Assembly: GCF_011764565.1 (NCBI RefSeq)
Contig: NZ_AP022871.1
Coordinates: 8,866,320 to 8,930,319, forward strand
DNA from: Phytohabitans suffuscus
GTDB lineage: Bacteria > Actinomycetota > Actinomycetes > Mycobacteriales > Micromonosporaceae
Direction of reading: 5' to 3'
DNA: 64,000 bases
Shown here: positions 1 to 9,112 of the stretch, piece by piece
Numbering within the stretch: position 1 is the stretch's first letter
Layout: every line of letters begins with the position of its first letter
The notes under the pieces: generated by a model
The model's database searches: none
The model's input: the letters and a program-made list of their open reading frames with translations, nothing else
Told to the model about the DNA's origin: nothing
Position numbers and translations under genes: made by a program

Positions 1-605
1 ACGTGCAGGCGGGGCAGGTCGGCCAGGCGCAGCAGGTCCTCGGCGCCGGCGCCTGAGGGAAGGTCGACGCTCGCGGCGTGGTCGACCACCACGTCGACGT
101 CGGGGAAGCGGCGCATCATCGGGCCGAGGGCGGCCAGGCTCTCCGTCCGGTTCCAGCGGTACAGGTGCAGGCACAGCGACAGCCCCAGGTCGGCGGCGCG
201 CGCCCACACGCGGGCCGCGTGGTCGCCGGCGAACCAGCCGGTGCCGCTCTGGCCGCCGTCGGGGGTGCCGTTCGGGGTGGTGAAGCGCATCGCGACGGCG
301 CCGGCGGCGGCCAGCTTGGTGGCGTGCTCGGCGGCCTCGGGGCGGTCGGCGTCGAGCACGCACACCGCGGCCAGGCGGGCGCGGTGCCGGCGGGCGGAGT
401 CGAGGACGTAGCTGTTGTCGTAGCCGAAGACGTGCGCCCGCTGTACGGCCACCGCGTGGCTGACGCCCTGTTCGTCCATCATGGACAGCAGGCGCTCGGC
501 GGTGACGGGGGCGTCGAGCACGCCCGGTTCGAGGGTGCCGCGCAGCGGGGCGGTGGGGTAGCGCGGGTCGTCGACGGTCAGGTGGGCGTGCGCGTCCACG
601 GTCAT
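1..605 (-). CDS. Amidohydrolase, N-terminal part (runs off the left edge)
   Basis: The first 201 residues are visible; the rest lies outside the window. The N-terminus has the metal-binding pair HAH (residues 6-8) that opens an amidohydrolase-2 TIM barrel, and a later stretch VVVDHAA fits a further barrel strand with a histidine ligand. The family hydrolyses or decarboxylates lactones, amides and ring acids using a divalent metal; the substrate is unknown. The ATG at 605 overlaps the TGA of the acyl-CoA dehydrogenase gene (ATGA), so it is the last visible gene of the long minus-strand catabolic operon and is probably translationally coupled. Confidence 0.8.
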   Translation of the reverse strand, partial: MTVDAHAHLTVDDPRYPTAPLRGTLEPGVLDAPVTAERLLSMMDEQGVSHAVAVQRAHVFGYDNSYVLDSARRHRARLAAVCVLDADRPEAAEHATKLAAAGAVAMRFTTPNGTPDGGQSGTGWFAGDHAARVWARAADLGLSLCLHLYRWNRTESLAALGPMMRRFPDVDVVVDHAASVDLPSGAGAEDLLRLADLPRLH

Positions 606-1763
606 GCGAGGTGTCCCCCGATCCTCTCGTACCCGCGCAGCAGGTCGCGCGAGATGATCATGCGCTGCATCTCGTCGGTGCCCTCCAGGACGCGCAGCAC
701 GCGTACGGCGCGGTACCAGCCCTCGATCGGCAGCTCGCGGGTGTAGCCCATGCCGCCGAAGATCTGCAGGGTGCGGTCGACCACCCGGTTGACCATCCCG
801 GCGCCGTACAGCTTGGCGACCGCGGCCGGGTGGCGGGCCGGGTGGCCCTGGTCGACCGCCCACGCGCAGCGCAGCGCCAGCCACCGGGCCGCCTCCAGCT
901 CGACCTCGGAGTCGGCGATCATCCACTGGATGGCCTGCCGCTCGCCGATCGGCCGGCCGAACGTGACCCGCGTGTTGGCGTGCGCGATCGCCATCTCCAG
1001 GCACCGCTCGGCCGTGCCGACCGCCTGCGACGGGATCACGTACCGCCCGCGCAGGATCCACCGCATCGCCAGCGCGAAGCCCTCGCCCACCGCGCCGAGC
1101 ACGTTGCCGGCCGGCACCCGTACGTCGTCGAAGGTGAGCGAGGCCGGCGTGTGCCAGCTGCCCATCGTGTCGATCGGGCGGGACGTCCAGCCCATCGCGC
1201 GGTCGACGAGGAAGGCGGTCGCCTCCCGGGCCGAGGAGCCGGTCACGGCGATGACGATCGCGTAGTCGGCCTCGTCGCCGAACGTGATGAACGTCTTCTC
1301 CCCGCGCAGCACCCAGTCGCCGCCGTCGCGCCGGGCGCGCAGCCGGATGCCGGCCGCGTCGGAGCCGGCGTCCGGCTCGGTCAGCGCGAAGCAGCCCAGC
1401 CGCTCCCCTCGATGGTGGGCAGCAGGTACTGCGCCCGCTGGGCGTCGCTCGCCTCGTACAGGATGTTGTCGGCCTCGCCGCCGAAGCGGAACGGGACCGG
1501 CGTGCGCCCCAGCTCCGTCCAGAGTAGAGACTGGGTGACCGCGGGCAGCTGCATCCCGCCGTACGCCTCGGGTGTGCTCATCCCCAGAAGCCGAAGCCGC
1601 GGGCGCGCAGCTGGAGCGCGCGCAGCTCGTCGCGGCGCAGGCCGGGCTCGCCGGCCCGCTCCCGGCGCAGCATCTCGGCCTCCAGCGGCACCACCTCGCG
1701 GGTGACGAAGGCCCGCGCGGTGTCGCGGACGGCCCGCTGCTCGTCGGTCAGCCCGAAGTCCAC
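602..1763 (-). CDS. Acyl-CoA dehydrogenase, with two apparent frameshifts
   Basis: This would be a 387-residue flavoprotein oxidising an acyl-CoA to the enoyl-CoA. Three consecutive frames give a complete family member: an N-terminal helical part (FGLTDEQRAVRD), a middle part ending in FALTEPDAGSD once the frame is corrected, then GEKTFIT, and a C-terminal part with FGGMGYTRE and LEGTDEMQR, whose Glu in EGT is the usual catalytic base. The frame slips by one missing base in CCCC runs at 1582-1585 and 1405-1408. Adding two bases makes the length an exact codon multiple. The start is GTG at 1763, overlapping the upstream TAG by one base. Two slips in G/C runs look like sequencing error, but a true pseudogene cannot be excluded. 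Confidence 0.85.
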
Positions 1764-3796
1764 TATGGACCGGCCGGGCCGTACTGGCGGACCACGACCG
1801 TGGCGACGCAGCTCGGCTTCGCCTGGCCCCGCACCTCGAAGGTGAGCGTCAGCGTGGTCTGCACGCCGCCCGGCACGTCGGTGACCGCGTCGACCGCGGC
1901 GCCGCAGCGCAGCAGCCCGCCCACCGGCACCGGCGCGGGGAAGCGCACCTTCTCGCAGCCGTAGTTGACGCCCATCGTGAAGCCCTCGAAGCGGATCAGC
2001 TGCGGCAGGAAGAACGTGGTCAGCGAGAGCGTGAGGAAGCCGTGCGCGATCGTCCCGCCGTACGGGCCGGCCGCCGCCCGCGCCGGGTCGACGTGGATCC
2101 ACTGGCGGTCGCCGGTCGCGTCGGCGAAGAGGTTCACCCGCTCCTGGGTCACCTCGTGGTACGGCGTGTAGCCGAGGTGCTTGCCGACCAGGGCGCGCAC
2201 GCCGTCCGGCCCGCTGGCGACGACCGGCGCGACCGACGCCACGGAGGCCGCCCACCGCAGGTCGGCCTTGCCGGCGGGGCTGCGCCGGATCGACGGTACG
2301 AACACGACCTCGCGCGGGCGCTTGTGGTCGGCCAGGTGCTCGCCCACGAAGGCGCGCACCTCGGCGGCGGTGAGCACGCCCGTGGCGGCGACGACCGCGA
2401 CGACCCGGCTGCCCCACCGCTCGTCCGGTACGCCGACGACGACCGCGTCGCCGACCGCCGGGTGGCGCAGCAGCACCTGCTCGACCTCCTCGGCGAAGAC
2501 CTTCTCGCCGCCGGTGTTGATGACCCCGCTGCCCCGGCCGCGCAGCACGAGCGTGCCGTCCTCCTCCAGGGTGGCGAGGTCGCCGGGCATGCAGTACCGC
2601 CGGCCGCCGACCCACCTGAACGTGCGGGCGGTGGCCTCCTCGTCGCCGTGGTAGTGGATGAACTCGTCGGTGGGCGCGGCGAGCGTGCCGACCTGGCCGG
2701 AGCCGGGCGGCACGTCCTCGCCGTCCTCGCCGATCAGCCGGGCGCCGGGGGCGAGCACGAAGCGGGCGGTGGCGACCGGGTCGCCCCGGCGGGTGACCCG
2801 CAGCGCGAACGGGCCGCCCTCGGACGCGGCGATCGTGTCGTAGCAGCCGAAGTCGCCGTGCTCCAGCAGCCGCCGTTTGACGCCGGCGCTCCACATCACC
2901 CCGACGCTGCGCACCCGTCGCAGGTGGGACAGGTCGTACGGGGTGCCGGCGGCCGCCGCGCGGTCGAGCTCGTCGGCGAGCGGGCGGGCGAAGACGTCGC
3001 CGACCATGCCCATGTCGGTGACCCTGTGCTCGGCGAGCAGGCGGGCGGTCTCGGCGGGGTCGTACGAGCGGGAGGTCAGGAAGACCACCGTGCCGCCGCC
3101 GAGCAGCGTGGCGAGCGTGTTGTAGACGCCGGCGCCGTGCATGAGCGGCGCGACCGCGAGGCAGACCAGCCCGGGTCCCTCGTCGCGGATCCGCCGGGTG
3201 ACCTCCGCGAGCTGGTCGAGGTCGGTGGGGACGGGCCGGTCGAGCACGGCGTAGCTGCTCTGCACGCAGACCGCGAACAGCCACGAGTGCCGGGACACGA
3301 CGCCGCGCGGCAGGCCGGTGGTGCCGCCGGTGTAGAGCTGCCACTCGTCGTCGCCCCGCTCCTGGCGCGGCAGCGGCGGGTGCGCCATCGCCTCCTCGTA
3401 CGCGGGCAGCGGCAGGAGCGTGCGCAGGCCGGGGTACTCGCGCCGGACCGCCTCGACCCGCTCGGACAGCGACGGGTCGAGGACCATCGCGCGGGCCCCC
3501 GCGTCCTCCAGCAGGTGGCGCAGCTCGGCCTCGCGGTAGCGGTAGTTGACGTTCACCGGTACCGCGCGCAGCTTGAGCACGGCGAGCAGGCTCTCGACGT
3601 ACTCGATGCCGTTGTGGAGCGCGATCGCGACCCGGTCGCCGGTGCCGATCCCCCGCCCGGCCAGGTGCCCGGCGAGGCGGGCGGCGCGCTCGTCGAGGTC
3701 GGCCCAGGTGCGCCGCCGGTCGCCGTGGATGACGGCCGGTCGCTCCCCCAGCTGGTCGGCCACGGTCTCGAGTACCGTCGCGAAGCTCTCCCTCAT
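1763..3796 (-). CDS. Acyl-CoA synthetase fused to a MaoC-type hydratase
   Basis: This 677-residue protein has two domains. The first roughly 520 residues are an AMP-dependent acid-CoA ligase: the ATP loop is TGGTTGLPRG, followed by the adenylate region GVINTGGEKVF and the C-terminal hinge and lysine region (SPAGKADLRW). The last roughly 150 residues form a hot-dog hydratase with the MaoC signature FADATGDRQWIHVDP and IAHGFLTLSL. The predicted role is to activate a carboxylic acid to its CoA ester and hydrate an enoyl-CoA, with the acyl-CoA dehydrogenase encoded next acting between them. The start ATG at 3796 overlaps the upstream TGA. The two domains are usually separate proteins. The fusion reads in one frame with no stop, but given indels elsewhere it should be confirmed. 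Confidence 0.85.
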   Translation of the reverse strand: MRESFATVLETVADQLGERPAVIHGDRRRTWADLDERAARLAGHLAGRGIGTGDRVAIALHNGIEYVESLLAVLKLRAVPVNVNYRYREAELRHLLEDAGARAMVLDPSLSERVEAVRREYPGLRTLLPLPAYEEAMAHPPLPRQERGDDEWQLYTGGTTGLPRGVVSRHSWLFAVCVQSSYAVLDRPVPTDLDQLAEVTRRIRDEGPGLVCLAVAPLMHGAGVYNTLATLLGGGTVVFLTSRSYDPAETARLLAEHRVTDMGMVGDVFARPLADELDRAAAAGTPYDLSHLRRVRSVGVMWSAGVKRRLLEHGDFGCYDTIAASEGGPFALRVTRRGDPVATARFVLAPGARLIGEDGEDVPPGSGQVGTLAAPTDEFIHYHGDEEATARTFRWVGGRRYCMPGDLATLEEDGTLVLRGRGSGVINTGGEKVFAEEVEQVLLRHPAVGDAVVVGVPDERWGSRVVAVVAATGVLTAAEVRAFVGEHLADHKRPREVVFVPSIRRSPAGKADLRWAASVASVAPVVASGPDGVRALVGKHLGYTPYHEVTQERVNLFADATGDRQWIHVDPARAAAGPYGGTIAHGFLTLSLTTFFLPQLIRFEGFTMGVNYGCEKVRFPAPVPVGGLLRCGAAVDAVTDVPGGVQTTLTLTFEVRGQAKPSCVATVVVRQYGPAGP

Positions 3797-4695
3797 GCGG
3801 GCACCCCCAGCAGGCGGGCGGCGTTCTCCTTGAGCAGCAAGGGTTTGACCTCCTCGCGGATGCCGATCCTGTCGAGGTCGGCCAGCCAGCGCTCCGGCGT
3901 GATCATGGGAAAGTCGGTGCCGAAGAGCACCTTGTGCTTGAGCAGCGTGTTGGCGTACTGGACGAGCTGCGGCGGGAAGTACTTCGGCGACCAGCCGGAC
4001 AGGTCGATGTGGACGTCCGGCTTGTGCAGGGCGACCGAGAGCGCCTCGTCCTGCCACGGAAACGACGGGTGCGCCAGGATGATCTTCATGCCGGGGAAGT
4101 CGACGGCCACGTCGTCCACGTACATCGGGTTGCCGTACTTGAGCCGGATGCCGCCGCCGCCCGGCGTGCCCGCCCCGACGCCGGTGTGTCCGGTGTGGAA
4201 CAGCGCGATCAGGCCGTGCTCGGCGATCACCTCGTAGAGCGGGTAGGCGATCCGGTCGTTGGGGTAGAACGCCTGGCTGCCCGGGTGGAACTTGACGCCC
4301 CGCACCGCCGGGTGCTCGGCGACGAGCTTCCTCAGGGCCTCGACGCCGGAAGGGCCGCGGGCCGGGTCGACGCTCACGAACGGCACGAGCACGTCGGCGT
4401 GCTCGGCGGCGAGCCGGGCCACCTCCTCGTTGGCGGGCACCGGGTCCCTGCCGCCGCTGTCCACCGTGAACACCACGCAGGCCATGCTCCGCTCGCGGTA
4501 GTAGGCGGCGACCTGCGGCACCGTGTACCCGCCGGTGTGCGCGGTGCGGAAGTACTCGGCCATCCGCTTCAGGGCCGGGTCGTCCCCCTCCGGTGCCGGG
4601 TCTTCCCCGGGCGGCCCCGGCTCCGGCGAGGCCGAGCGGTGGACGTGGACGTGCACGTCGATCGCGACCAGCCGGTCGAGGTCGAGGCCGCTCAT
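3793..4695 (-). CDS. Amidohydrolase-2 family metal-dependent hydrolase
   Basis: A 300-residue TIM-barrel hydrolase. Visible metal or catalytic residues are the opening DVHVHVH (residues 10-16), GVKFHPG in the middle, LFHTGHTG, LAHPSFPW and the late Asp in FGTDFPM. Relatives include decarboxylases and hydrolases of cyclic acids such as ACMS decarboxylase-like and 4-oxalomesaconate-type enzymes. The real substrate cannot be read from sequence. It starts with ATG at 4695 overlapping the SDR stop codon, and ends in ATGA with the ligase gene, so it is co-translated with a CoA-ester pathway. Confidence 0.83.
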   Translation of the reverse strand: MSGLDLDRLVAIDVHVHVHRSASPEPGPPGEDPAPEGDDPALKRMAEYFRTAHTGGYTVPQVAAYYRERSMACVVFTVDSGGRDPVPANEEVARLAAEHADVLVPFVSVDPARGPSGVEALRKLVAEHPAVRGVKFHPGSQAFYPNDRIAYPLYEVIAEHGLIALFHTGHTGVGAGTPGGGGIRLKYGNPMYVDDVAVDFPGMKIILAHPSFPWQDEALSVALHKPDVHIDLSGWSPKYFPPQLVQYANTLLKHKVLFGTDFPMITPERWLADLDRIGIREEVKPLLLKENAARLLGVPA

Positions 4696-5579
4696 CGGGC
4701 CACCTTGTGCCGCCGCAGCTGCGGGGCGAAGACCTGCGGGAAGGCGTCGGCGATCGCCTCGGCGCTCCAGCCGCCCTCCCGGTTGGCGGAGAACACCTCG
4801 CGCGGGTGGTCCCACACGCTGAGCCGGTCGCCGCCCGCGCCGAGGTACTGGCCGGTGACCCCCTCGGCCGCGTCCGAGGCGAGGAAGACCACCAGCGGCG
4901 CGACGTCGTCCACCGTGCCCAGCCCGGAGCGGCGCATCGCGGCCGGCACCGGCCCGCCCGCCTCCACCGCGGCGACCGTCTCGGCGAGGCCGGGGATCGT
5001 GGCCGCCATCCGGGTCAGCGCCATCGGCACGACCGCGTTGACGGTGACGCCGGCCTTGGCGCACTCCACCGACCAGACCCGGACCAGGCCGACGATGGCG
5101 GCCTTCGCGGCGGCGTACGCGCTCTGGCCGAAGTCGCCGAGCTGCCCGGCGGGCGACCCCACGAGGATGAGCCGGCCGCCGCCGCCCTGCTCCCGGAAGC
5201 GCAGCAGCGCCGCCCGCCCGCAGGTGAACGTGCCCCGCAGGTGGCTGTCGACCACGAGGTCGAACTCCTCGTCGGTCACCTTGGCGAGGGTGCGGTCGCG
5301 CAGCGCCCCGGCGTTGGTGCACATCACGTCGAGGCGGCCGAACTCGCGTACCGCCGTCCGCACCAGCGCGTCCGCCACGTCGGCCGTGCCGACCGCGCCG
5401 ACGAGCACGGCCGCCCGGCCGCCGGCGTCGAGGATCTCCTTGCGTACCCCCCGCGCCGCGTCCGCGTCGATGTCGTTGACGACGACCGCGGCACCCGCGG
5501 CGGCCAGGGCGTGGGCGTAGGCCCGCCCGAGGCCGCGGCCGGAGCCGGTGACCACCGCCACCTTCGCGTCCAGTCGCAT
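4692..5579 (-). CDS. Short-chain dehydrogenase/reductase
   Basis: A 295-residue NAD(P)-dependent oxidoreductase. The Rossmann glycine motif TGSGRGLG lies at residues 11-18, NAG follows in the middle, and the catalytic Ser-Tyr-Lys set appears as LVGSPAG then SAYAAAK. The C-terminal extension of about 40 residues (after YLGAGGDRLSVW) resembles the hydroxyacyl-CoA dehydrogenase branch of the SDRs found in multifunctional beta-oxidation enzymes. A role as 3-hydroxyacyl-CoA or ring-alcohol dehydrogenase is therefore likely but inferred. The gene follows the MetE-like gene after 78 bp and overlaps the next gene at ATGA. Confidence 0.87.
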   Translation of the reverse strand: MRLDAKVAVVTGSGRGLGRAYAHALAAAGAAVVVNDIDADAARGVRKEILDAGGRAAVLVGAVGTADVADALVRTAVREFGRLDVMCTNAGALRDRTLAKVTDEEFDLVVDSHLRGTFTCGRAALLRFREQGGGGRLILVGSPAGQLGDFGQSAYAAAKAAIVGLVRVWSVECAKAGVTVNAVVPMALTRMAATIPGLAETVAAVEAGGPVPAAMRRSGLGTVDDVAPLVVFLASDAAEGVTGQYLGAGGDRLSVWDHPREVFSANREGGWSAEAIADAFPQVFAPQLRRHKVAR

Positions 5580-5657
5580 GTCTCCCCCTTGGTCGGTGAC
5601 GGTTCGGTCAGTTGGCGATGGTCATGGCGGTGACGTACCGCGGCGGCGCGCTCACCG

Positions 5658-6857
5658 CTACCGGCCCCAGAGCCGGTCGCTGGCGATCCGCGCGCCGTCG
5701 CCCATGGCCCGCAGCTTGGCCCAGACGATCTCCTGGTGCCCGACCCGGGAGCCGATGCCGCAGTCGGTGCCGGCCTGGATGCTCTCCCGGCCGACCACGC
5801 CGGCGAAGTTGACCAGGCGCTCGGCGACCAGCTCGGGGTGCTCGACGAGGTCGGTGGCGTGGCTGACCACGCCCGGCACGAGGATCTTGCCGTCGGGGAG
5901 CTTGACGTCCTCCCACACCCGCCACTCGTGCGCGTGCCGCACGTTGCCCGCCTCGATCGCGTACGCCTGGACGTTGATCTTGACGAGCAGGTCGGCGATG
6001 TGCCTCAGCTCGATGTCGTTGGTGTGCGGGCGGTGGCCGCTGCCCCAGCACATGTGGAAGCGGATCCGCTCCTCCGGCAGCCCGGCGACCGCGTGGTTGA
6101 TGATCTCGACGGCGCGCTCCAGGTAGCGCCGCAGGTCGTCGACCGTCCACTGCGGATAGAACGTCCACGTGGTGGCGAACTCCGGCTCGTCGATCTGCAG
6201 CACCAGGCCGGCGTCGGTGACCGCCTTGTACTCCTCGCGCAGCGCCTCGGCGACGGCCGTCATGTACGCGTCCTCGTCCGGGTAGTACGCGTTGCGGGCG
6301 GCGGCGCCGAGGCTCAGCGGGCCGAGCGCGGCGATGAAGCCGTCCACGTCCCTGCCCTCGATGCCCTCGCGCAGGGCGGCCACGTCGGCGGCGATCGCCT
6401 CCTGCCCGGTGTACCGGACCGGGCCGGTGCAGACCCGCTCGGTGGTGGGCAGGCGCGGCGCCCCGGGCGTGGCGAAGCCCGGCCGCACCGGGCCGCCCGA
6501 GCCGGCCAGCCACAGCCCGGACTCGTAGAAGCCGGGGAACGCCGCCTTGTCGCGCTCGGCCACGTAGGCGCGCTTGGGCGGCACGGACGGGTCGATCGGC
6601 AGGACTTCCCAGCCGGTGACCCGGTCGTGGATGTAGCCGCGGTAGCCGGTGGCGTGCGCGGCCTTGACGTACTCGCCGTCGTTGACGATGTCCAGTCCAC
6701 AGTCGACCTGCCGGCGCACCACCTCGGCCACCGCGCCGGGCAGCCGGGCGGCGACCTGGTCGCGGGCGCCCGGATCGGCGATCAGCTCGTCCAGGTCCTC
6801 GGGCCGCGGCAGGTTGCCGCCGTGGGTGCTCAGAATCCGTTGGGTGCTACGCCTCAT
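5658..6857 (-). CDS. MetE C-terminal-like zinc methyl/alkyl-transferase
   Basis: This 399-residue protein matches only the catalytic C-terminal barrel of cobalamin-independent methionine synthase. Zinc-ligand motifs are FHMCWGSG (His-x-Cys), AIEAGN (Glu) and GTDCGIGSR (Cys). The folate-binding N-terminal half of MetE is absent. Stand-alone members include archaeal-type methionine synthases and epoxyalkane:coenzyme M transferases, so in a catabolic operon it may transfer a substrate-derived group rather than make methionine. ATG at 6857 is chosen because AGGTGGG lies 7 nt upstream; a GTG 12 bases earlier is in frame. The start sits inside a 17-bp tandem repeat that duplicates the gene junction. 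Confidence 0.8.
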   Translation of the reverse strand: MRRSTQRILSTHGGNLPRPEDLDELIADPGARDQVAARLPGAVAEVVRRQVDCGLDIVNDGEYVKAAHATGYRGYIHDRVTGWEVLPIDPSVPPKRAYVAERDKAAFPGFYESGLWLAGSGGPVRPGFATPGAPRLPTTERVCTGPVRYTGQEAIAADVAALREGIEGRDVDGFIAALGPLSLGAAARNAYYPDEDAYMTAVAEALREEYKAVTDAGLVLQIDEPEFATTWTFYPQWTVDDLRRYLERAVEIINHAVAGLPEERIRFHMCWGSGHRPHTNDIELRHIADLLVKINVQAYAIEAGNVRHAHEWRVWEDVKLPDGKILVPGVVSHATDLVEHPELVAERLVNFAGVVGRESIQAGTDCGIGSRVGHQEIVWAKLRAMGDGARIASDRLWGR

Positions 6858-6919
6858 GTCTGAACCCACCTCATGCCTGAACCCACCTCATGTCTGAACC
6901 CACCTCATGCCTGAACCCC
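6853..6919 (-). repeat. 17-bp gene-junction tandem repeat, four copies
   Basis: Four consecutive units at 6853, 6870, 6887 and 6904 (the last one base shorter). On the coding strand each unit reads GGTTCAGRCATGAGGTG. This is the last codons and TGA of the NHL-repeat gene overlapping an ATG, plus an AGGTG ribosome binding site. An original ATGA overlap between the two genes appears to have been multiplied, which moved the genes 51 bp apart without breaking either. Confidence 0.9.
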
Positions 6920-7897
6920 TTCCGCCGCTGCCTCTGTGGGCACGAACTTCCGTAGCTGCTGGCCGGCCCGGTCCGCTGGGACGAGTCCGGGCCGGATGCC
7001 GAAGCTGTAGGTGACCTCCGCGACGTAGACGGCGCCGCGCGAGTCGACCGCGATGCCGTGCGGCGCTATGAAGCCGGCGTCGGTCCACCGGTCCAGCACC
7101 GCGCCGCCGCCGTCGAGCACGCTCACCCGGCCCGGCCGGTCCTGCTCCGCCGGTCCCTCCACGAAGGACCGCGTGCCGGCGGGGCGCCACAGCTCGGCCA
7201 CGTAGACGGTGCCGCCGGCGGCGACCGCGAGGTCGCACGGGCGCCGCACGCCGGTCCAGCTGTCGAGGTGGCCGCCGTCGCCGTCGAAGACCTGGATCCG
7301 GTCGTTCTCCCGGTCGGCGACCAGGACCAGACCCTCCGGGGTCACCGCGATGCCGTGCGGCAGGTGGAACTGGCCCGGCCCGGTGCCGACCTCGCCCCAC
7401 GAGCGCAGCAGCCGGCCGTCCGGGGCGAAGCGGTGGACGCGGCAGTTGCCGTAGCCGTCGGCGACGTACAGGTCGCCGCCGGGGCCGACGGCGAGGTTGG
7501 TGCACCGGTTGAACGGCGGCCCGGGGTGGCGCACCCGCTCGACGCTGTGCACCCGCACCGGCGCGCCGCCGTCGTACCCGGTGTCGCTCGGCTCGCCGGG
7601 CACGCCCAGCGTCAGCAGCGGGTCGCCCTCGGGGGTGAACGCGCGCACGCTGTGGTCGCCGGCGTCCACGCACCACACCCGGCCGTCCGGCCCGACGGTG
7701 AGCCCGTGCGGGGTGGTGAACAGGCCGGCGCCCCAGGCCCGCACGAACGTGCCGTCCGGCTCGAAGACCAGGACCTGCCCGTCGTACCGGGTGAACAGGT
7801 AGACCCGGTCGGCGCCGTCGACGTCGACGGCCGCGACGTCGCGGTGCCGTACCCGGGCCGGCGGCCGCTCCCAGCCGTCCACGACGGTGAAGCTCAT
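6905..7897 (-). CDS. NHL-repeat beta-propeller protein
   Basis: A 330-residue protein built of NHL-type blades; repeats such as PHGLTVGPDGRVWCVD, NLAVGPGGDLYVADG, PHGIAVTPEGLVLVADREN and PHGIAVDSRGAVYVAE recur about every 45-50 residues. There is no signal peptide. NHL propellers serve as lyases, lactonases or binding scaffolds (for example the peptidylglycine-type lyase and SMP-30-like folds). The catalytic role here is not predictable. ATG at 7897 overlaps the TGA of the upstream amidohydrolase; its own TGA lies in the first unit of the junction repeat. Confidence 0.8.
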   Translation of the reverse strand: MSFTVVDGWERPPARVRHRDVAAVDVDGADRVYLFTRYDGQVLVFEPDGTFVRAWGAGLFTTPHGLTVGPDGRVWCVDAGDHSVRAFTPEGDPLLTLGVPGEPSDTGYDGGAPVRVHSVERVRHPGPPFNRCTNLAVGPGGDLYVADGYGNCRVHRFAPDGRLLRSWGEVGTGPGQFHLPHGIAVTPEGLVLVADRENDRIQVFDGDGGHLDSWTGVRRPCDLAVAAGGTVYVAELWRPAGTRSFVEGPAEQDRPGRVSVLDGGGAVLDRWTDAGFIAPHGIAVDSRGAVYVAEVTYSFGIRPGLVPADRAGQQLRKFVPTEAAAEGVQA

Positions 7898-9104
7898 GAC
7901 GGCAGCCACCCCCACGGGTGCGGGCCCCACTGCGGGCGAACAGCTCGCCGGCCCGCAGCGTGTGCGCCGGCGCGATCCCCCACCGCCCGGTGAACTCCAC
8001 CCCGTCGGTGTCCTCGAACCGGAAGTCCCCCTCGACCACGTCCAGGATCGTGATGTCCGCCTCGCGGTCGGGCGCGATCGCTCCGATGTGGCCGGACAGC
8101 CCGATCGCCGCGGCGGCGGCGCTGGTCGTCATCCGGACCACCTCGGGCAGCGTGTACCCGACGGCCATGAACTTGGCCATGCACTCCACGAGGCTGTGGA
8201 AGTCGCGGCCGTGCGCGGTCAGGTCGGTGCTGATCGTGTCCGGCGGCAGGCCGGCCTCCCGCTGCCGGCGGGCCACCGCGAAGCCGAAGTTGCCCCGGCC
8301 GAGCGCCGCGTCGAGCACCACGCCCCGGGCCCGCGCCGCCCGCAGCAGCGGCAGCAGCTCGGTGTCGCCGGCGCCGCCGGCGTTGGGCGTGCAGAGGTGG
8401 GTGAGGATGTCGCCGGCGTCCAGGTTGGACAGCAGGAAGGCGGTCACCTCGGCGAGGCGGCGCGGGTCGCCGTCGCCGCGCCGGGTCGCGCCCCGGTCTC
8501 CGATGTGGACCATCAGCGGTACGCCGTGCTGCCGCGCGACCTTCTTGGCGCGGGTGACCAGGTCTTCGCCGTGGCTCTGCGCGACCGGCCCGACCAGCCG
8601 CAGCTTGATGCCCGCCACCACGCCGGGGTTGGCCGCCACGCACCGGGCGATCGCGTCCGCGTCGACCTCGGCGAAGTCGTGCACGTCCACGAAGCTCGGC
8701 ATGGTGTGCGCGAAGCTGCCGATGTTGAGGTAGCAGACCACGCGGGTGCGCGCGTTCGGCTGGATGTACGCGGGAAAGACACCGACGTTGGCGACGCCGA
8801 CCGAGCCGGCGTCGACGACCGTGGTGACGCCGGAGCGGACGCCGATCTCGTCGGGGTCGCAGCCCTCCATGCCGACGCCGGGGGTGATCGCGCCGTGCGC
8901 GACGTGGGCGTGCGCGTCGACCAGGCCGGGCACCACGACCCGGCCCGGCGCCCCGGCGTCGATCACCCGGCTCGCCGCCGCGCCGCCCAGGTCCTCGCCC
9001 AGCGCGGCGATCCTGCCGTCCCGGATCCCGATGTCCAGGCGGCCGTCGATGCCCTGGCCGGGGTCGAGCACCCGGCCGCCGCGGATCAGCACGTCGAACG
9101 TCAC
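7894..9104 (-). CDS. Amidohydrolase/deacetylase-type metallohydrolase, frameshift near the C-terminus
   Basis: A dihydroorotase-like hydrolase of about 403 residues. It starts with the small beta-domain (LIRGGRVLDPGQG), then has the metal pair VDAHAHV, a candidate carboxylated lysine in AGIKLRLVG, the ligand strand LMVHIGD, ILTHLCTPN and a late Asp in STDLTAHG. The family includes D-aminoacylase and EF_0837-type deacetylases. The last 12 residues, ending HPWGWLPS, lie in another frame; one base is missing around the CCCC at 7925-7928. With it restored the TGA overlaps the NHL gene's ATG. The GTG start at 9104 has AGGAG 6 bases upstream, immediately after the preceding gene's TAG. Confidence 0.8.
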
Positions 9105-9112
9105 GCCGGCTC

